Assembly (NCBI GenBank): GCA_037576215.1
Contig: JBANDB010000004.1
Span: 1,364,001-1,428,000, forward strand
From: Armillaria gallica
Lineage: Eukaryota; Basidiomycota; Agaricomycetes; Agaricales; Physalacriaceae
DNA length: 64,000 nucleotides
Reading direction: 5' to 3'
Shown here: positions 59,840 through 64,000 of the stretch, one piece after another
Layout: the number at the start of each line of letters is the position of its first letter
Numbering within the stretch: position 1 is the stretch's first letter
The notes under the pieces: model-generated
The model's database searches: none
What the model saw: the letters and a program-made list of their open reading frames with translations, nothing else
What the model was told of the DNA's origin: nothing
Made by a program: the position numbers and the translations under genes

Positions 59840-62800
59840 TTCAACAAATCCTAGGTTTTAGAGAAATGGGGACGCGGAGATGAACAATTATGCAGCGGCA
59901 CATACTGCTTACTACAGCTCCTCTGAGGATTGACTTGGTGTGGTTACACGGCCGTAGGTTTACTGGTGGAGGATTGAGGCACCTTGTCCTCGTGGTAGGA
60001 AGAAAACAATTGCTGTGCCGTGCCGGCACCATCGAACTGTATCACAACCGCTGGCATTCGCGAAGATAGACGTCGAAGAATTTGCATTCAGCCTTCCACG
60101 CGTATGTATTGCTCTTACGACAATCTACTAACTCCGTGGCTATGTGAGACCAATGTAAGTTCAAAATATCAATGCGTCATCAAAACGCCCATCTAGATAT
60201 CCATGCATGATACTTCTTCACGTATTTTCGACATTGAAATACACGTTGAACGAGACATATCTAGATGCAAAGAATGACTCGCATTCTTTCCAACAGGAAT
60301 GGGAAGAACGAACCACCACCAATCTCATTGATCAACAAGTGGGCGCTATTCTTCGGGTGCTAAGTTTCTCTCATCATCGTGCTTCACTACCCGGTGCCGA
60401 GTTCTTTTCGCCTGAGGGCGTTACGAATGAATCTCGTTAATGTTAGTCCATCCTGATGAACACATCACAAGTTCGAGGGGTGTTAATTCAAGCAGATAGA
60501 TTGGGATAAGAATAGGCTACACTAAATCGACCGTAACACCGCACGAGTCCTAATATACCCAGCACCGAGTATCTACCAAGCGCCCATCAGCTGAACAACT
60601 TCGATGGAAGGAAAGAAGCGTCGTACATTTAGCTTCTGTCGTAACATCGTGTACTTTGTACTATGTGTCGCCACGCAACAATCTTCATTGAGTTAATGTG
60701 GTCTAGATTACTTGGATCCAGTGAGGGATGTATGCGCGCAAGATATTATGACAAACGGAGGGTCGATAATCGGTGACAGGTGGGCGTCGTGGTTCGGGGA
60801 ATGTCTTGAGATTACTTTTGAAAGCAGATAACGAGATCTGTCTACAACGCGACATAAACACATGGCGTCAGTGTGCGAGTCCCTCGAACGTAGATACCGT
60901 ATTTTGCGCGTAACATAATGCCGCTGTAATCAGGACCACGCTCCGCTGCTCGACTCGTACAAGGTTCACCAAAACCATCACCTGCAACTTTAATCAATGC
61001 CTTTGGCTTTTCCATCCTCCTGCATTTTTGCCGAATAGCGGCTGCTTGCGCCGTTCAGACAGCAGAAAGAAAGGCCACTCCCCACCATGTATCTAAAACG
61101 TCACGATAGGTAGCGTTTCTCGACACTAAGACATAATTACGAGAGATGCAAGTGATCGTCGACAGGGAGGTACAGGGATTAGCGTGCGAGCTGCCGGTCG
61201 GTTGAGTCCAGAATGATGATGGTAGATGGCGATGCCCTTCGTCAGAGTACCTGGTAGCAAGTGCATGGATCTTGTTCAAGGAGAAGGGAGCTGTGGTAGG
61301 AGGCGCCACCGAGGAATGAAGTTAATAGCAAAAGACCGCCGAGATTTACTTGAGCTCAGAAGTTTCTGGCGGAGATATGACGTAGGGGTGAACATAGACC
61401 GGAAGGTTAGGCGCGCGCGGTACTAGAGGTTTTTGAACCTGAAGTGCGCCGCGTTTGGAAGAGGACGTCTGTATAGGATGATTAGCGCTATAAAGAAAGA
61501 TCACAGAAATAGTACATACAATGCCGGAACTTCAGCTTCAGGAGTGAAGATGATCGCGATGATTCCATCTTTCTCCTTCGCAGTGCTAGTGAGCCTCTGA
61601 GAAGTTTCATCATATTGTATTGTTATTGCCGCAACAAAAACATCGAAAGAAGACCCAGAAGGATGTCTTGCCTACGTGAAGATTCATATATGCGCACGGG
61701 CCGGACAGGATAATGGCTGACAGAGCCTGAAGAGAGTATAACCACAGAAACCTGTATTCGGAAAGGGTAAGGTTCGTCCTGGGATTGTAAGACGACGATG
61801 CGGTTATAGGAAATCGGGATCTGAGGCCTGGTCCGGTCCTAAGTCGTGACTCGACGATACCGACAGCCAAAAGGCCGAGATGCAGAAAGATTGGAGTATA
61901 CGTTTCGCGGAGGCCAATATGAACTGAACGCCGGTGATAGATATAGATGAGATGGCAGAGGGTGTGGGAATTCCACAGTAGGTCAGGGTATCCTAGACAG
62001 TCTATTCATCGTTGACATAGGCTGAAGGAATTTTGATAGTATCTGTAACGAAGAAATGAGCTCAGTGAAATACAGAAAGAACTATGAATAGGACGCACGG
62101 TCAATCGGAACGTCTTCGATTTAGCCTCCGCCAGCTCAAAATCGCCATCAGCCGATTTCAAAGCCTACAGGCATGCACAATGCTCCCGTTAGTGCTGCTT
62201 GTCAGCAAAATGTGCAGAATTCTATATCATCTTTACCAACACGTAAAAACGTCAGCAAGAGAAATCCACTCAGAGTGAAAGGACAGCTTACCGGCACCCG
62301 TGTTGAAAACGGACTGGCTCGTGAGAACATCCTAAATCGTCATCGATTCATTAGTTGTCTGGGTAGCACCAGATAAACCATCGCTGAGAGTGAGATATCC
62401 GTGGAAACGAACGCAGTGCAACGTCCATTTCGATGATTTCTGCATAAGGGCCAGGGGTTTGGTATTTGCCGGACACATCCTAAAAAGCCAGGCAGGCCGC
62501 TGTGTCCCATACTCGTTGATCCACAGAAAGTTCCTTCAGAAAATGAGAGCGAGAGAGAACTTGGAGCAGAAGACGACGGCAGTCTTGGAAGGAGGTGAAA
62601 GAGAGCCAAAGCCCCGAAAGCCAAAATCGGACCGATGACTACGAACCGGAAGTCAGACCGAATTCGCCGACCTACCTAACTTCTTCACCATCTTCGAACT
62701 GTCCGTCTGACTCGTGCCAGCGCTCACTCTCACATCCACTTCTGAGTACCATTACTTTGAAACCTTCGCTCGACTTGTTTCTTCGTCTTTCCGATGTCAA

Positions 62801-64000
62801 CGGTGCTCTGACCACCCTGCACAGGCACTCTGGAGGATCTTGTCCGAGTTTTGTCACTTTGCAGACGCGTAGGTAGCATGCTTCTCGCTTTGAAATTAGG
62901 GCTGAGTGTGGCTATTACACATTTTTCAGTTTTTTGAGGAGAGACGTTGAATTGGACGACGGTCGAGTCTGCCTGGAAGCTTTTGGTGAGTGATCTCCCC
63001 GGCCCTTCTGTGCGTCACATCATTACTTATATATGCTAGGGCTCTGGAATCGTATTAAAACGCCACCATTGAAATTTGAGCATGGATGTACTACCATTTC
63101 AAGATCGAAGGACGGTACGACTTCGCAGGAAGGCACCAAGGCAAGAATTTTTGATATCCTCTACTGTGTTCTCTAAAAAGAATTATGGCGTGCTCAGGAC
63201 GATTATTTTATCGCGGGTAGCACACTGTCGTCTCACCGAAGCTTTCATTTTATGCAACTAGGCGGAAGGACGGAGAACGCATCACCTGGTGTTAAGGGAG
63301 TCACTGCAGTCAGGGGAGGTGGATTGTTGAAATTGGCCAGTCTGCGATTTTCTCTGCTTCCTCTTCTCTTGCCAAGCTGAATGCCATTCCTTACAGGCAG
63401 TCGAATACCGACGAGAACGTTTGCTTGTTATTGTCTCAGAGTGTGGCTGTCACGGTTGTCGGTTGTCGGTTGTCGGTTGTCGGTCGCCGTTCCTGTCCCT
63501 TGCCAATCCTGACAACACTGACTCATACTGGGCCCTTCACAAAAGTTCGCATCCGTATGTAATTCTCAATCAAAGCCAAAGAGTAATCCGAAGAATGCGT
63601 ATCCAGAGCTCCTCCATTTATTTTCCGCTTGGATAGCCTCTTATCGATTTCGCGGCACTCAGCCCAATACGAAACACGTTCCATTCACCCGTATCTTCCA
63701 GCTATAGCACAATATTTTCCAACGTTTTGCGGCCGCACGTCCCTACCTGTGGACGTACGCATCTCCATAACTTTTGTTAGGCCGGGAGTGGAAGCATCGG
63801 AGGAGAAAAGCAAATAGGTCTATTCCCTCTTCGACGTCCACGACGCCCTGAGTCTCTGCCCCTCATTTCCTGTCACATTTAGAAGAATCCAACTCTGGCC
63901 AAATACTGCCGAACACGATATTGAACGTTTGAACGACGGCTGTGTGTTTCAAACACGTCTAATAGGTTCATAGAGGCGCTCCCATCGGACTGCTTGGATG
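59840..64000. repeat. Y region, right copy, running off the window
   Basis: Diverged duplicate of 46448-51177; its last ~150 bases also match 205-345. Coding-like peptides shared with the other copy are RDVLDTWWGVAFLSAV (about 61055-61110, minus; AWWGVVFHSAV in the other copy) and RYPWKRTQCNVHFDDFC (about 62393, plus). No complete gene can be drawn. A tandem array of GGTTGTC (four units) lies at 63454-63483. Confidence 0.55.
63454..63483 (+). repeat. Short tandem repeat, GGTTGTC x4
   Basis: Four head-to-tail copies of a 7-bp unit. The corresponding place in the other Y copy (about 50540) lacks the array, so it arose after the duplication. Confidence 0.85.

Noticed and set aside
1..64000. CRISPR arrays, bacterial operons, rRNA or clear tRNA genes
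   Set aside because: No regular spacer-repeat array, no Shine-Dalgarno-led gene strings, and no cloverleaf with A and B boxes that I could support.

Overview
The window looks like nuclear DNA of a filamentous basidiomycete. Support: genes are cut by many 45-60 nt GT..AG introns, there is a family of HET-domain (heterokaryon-incompatibility type) proteins, and the mobile elements include a Ty3/Gypsy polyprotein of the kind found in mushroom-forming fungi. There are no bacterial operons, Shine-Dalgarno sites or CRISPR arrays. Gene density is very low; most of the window is transposons, transposon remnants and decayed segmental duplications. Species cannot be told from the sequence.

Layout. 1-8.7 kb: an old copy of a duplicated HET neighbourhood, interrupted by a 3.16-kb TIR transposon (E1, 956-4118, 9-bp target duplication), holding a CACTA-like foldback element (4911-5389) and ending in a broken HET gene (7597-8653, minus). 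9.0-12.9 kb: a short-chain dehydrogenase pseudogene split by a second 3.2-kb transposon of the same family (E2, 9255-12463). 13.4-26.6 kb: repeats. These are a 1.39-kb solo LTR (13904-15294), an unrecognised gene-like stretch (16.4-18.3 kb), two more relatives of the E1/E2 interior, an insert packed with ACTAGT sites (19.5-20.8 kb) and a TA-flanked foldback element (23778-24274).

26.6-46.4 kb: a nest of insertions. A HET fragment (26.65-27.05 kb) and another HET pseudogene (44.9-46.4 kb) flank an old 955-bp LTR. That LTR is split by a complete 16,886-bp Ty3/Gypsy element (27481-44366) with a GTAT target duplication. The element reads on the minus strand: 5' LTR, primer-binding site, gag, protease, a -1 slippery heptamer, reverse transcriptase, RNase H, integrase. 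An extra ~8 kb then precedes its polypurine tract and 3' LTR. That extra part carries an antisense cassette of at least four intron-containing genes of unknown function (28.65-36.2 kb), itself hit by a 1.39-kb solo LTR. Gag-pol is dead: seven in-frame TGA codons, mostly where arginine is expected, and catalytic Asp to Asn changes in protease and RNase H. All fit CpG decay.

46.4-64 kb: tandem duplications of a unit made of a plus-strand gene remnant (X) facing a minus-strand HET gene. HET-e (58036-59839, two exons) is the only copy that looks intact; HET-d has lost its splice acceptor and has a 3' frameshift. The last ~150 bases of the window resemble bases ~210-345, so the duplicated block appears at both ends.
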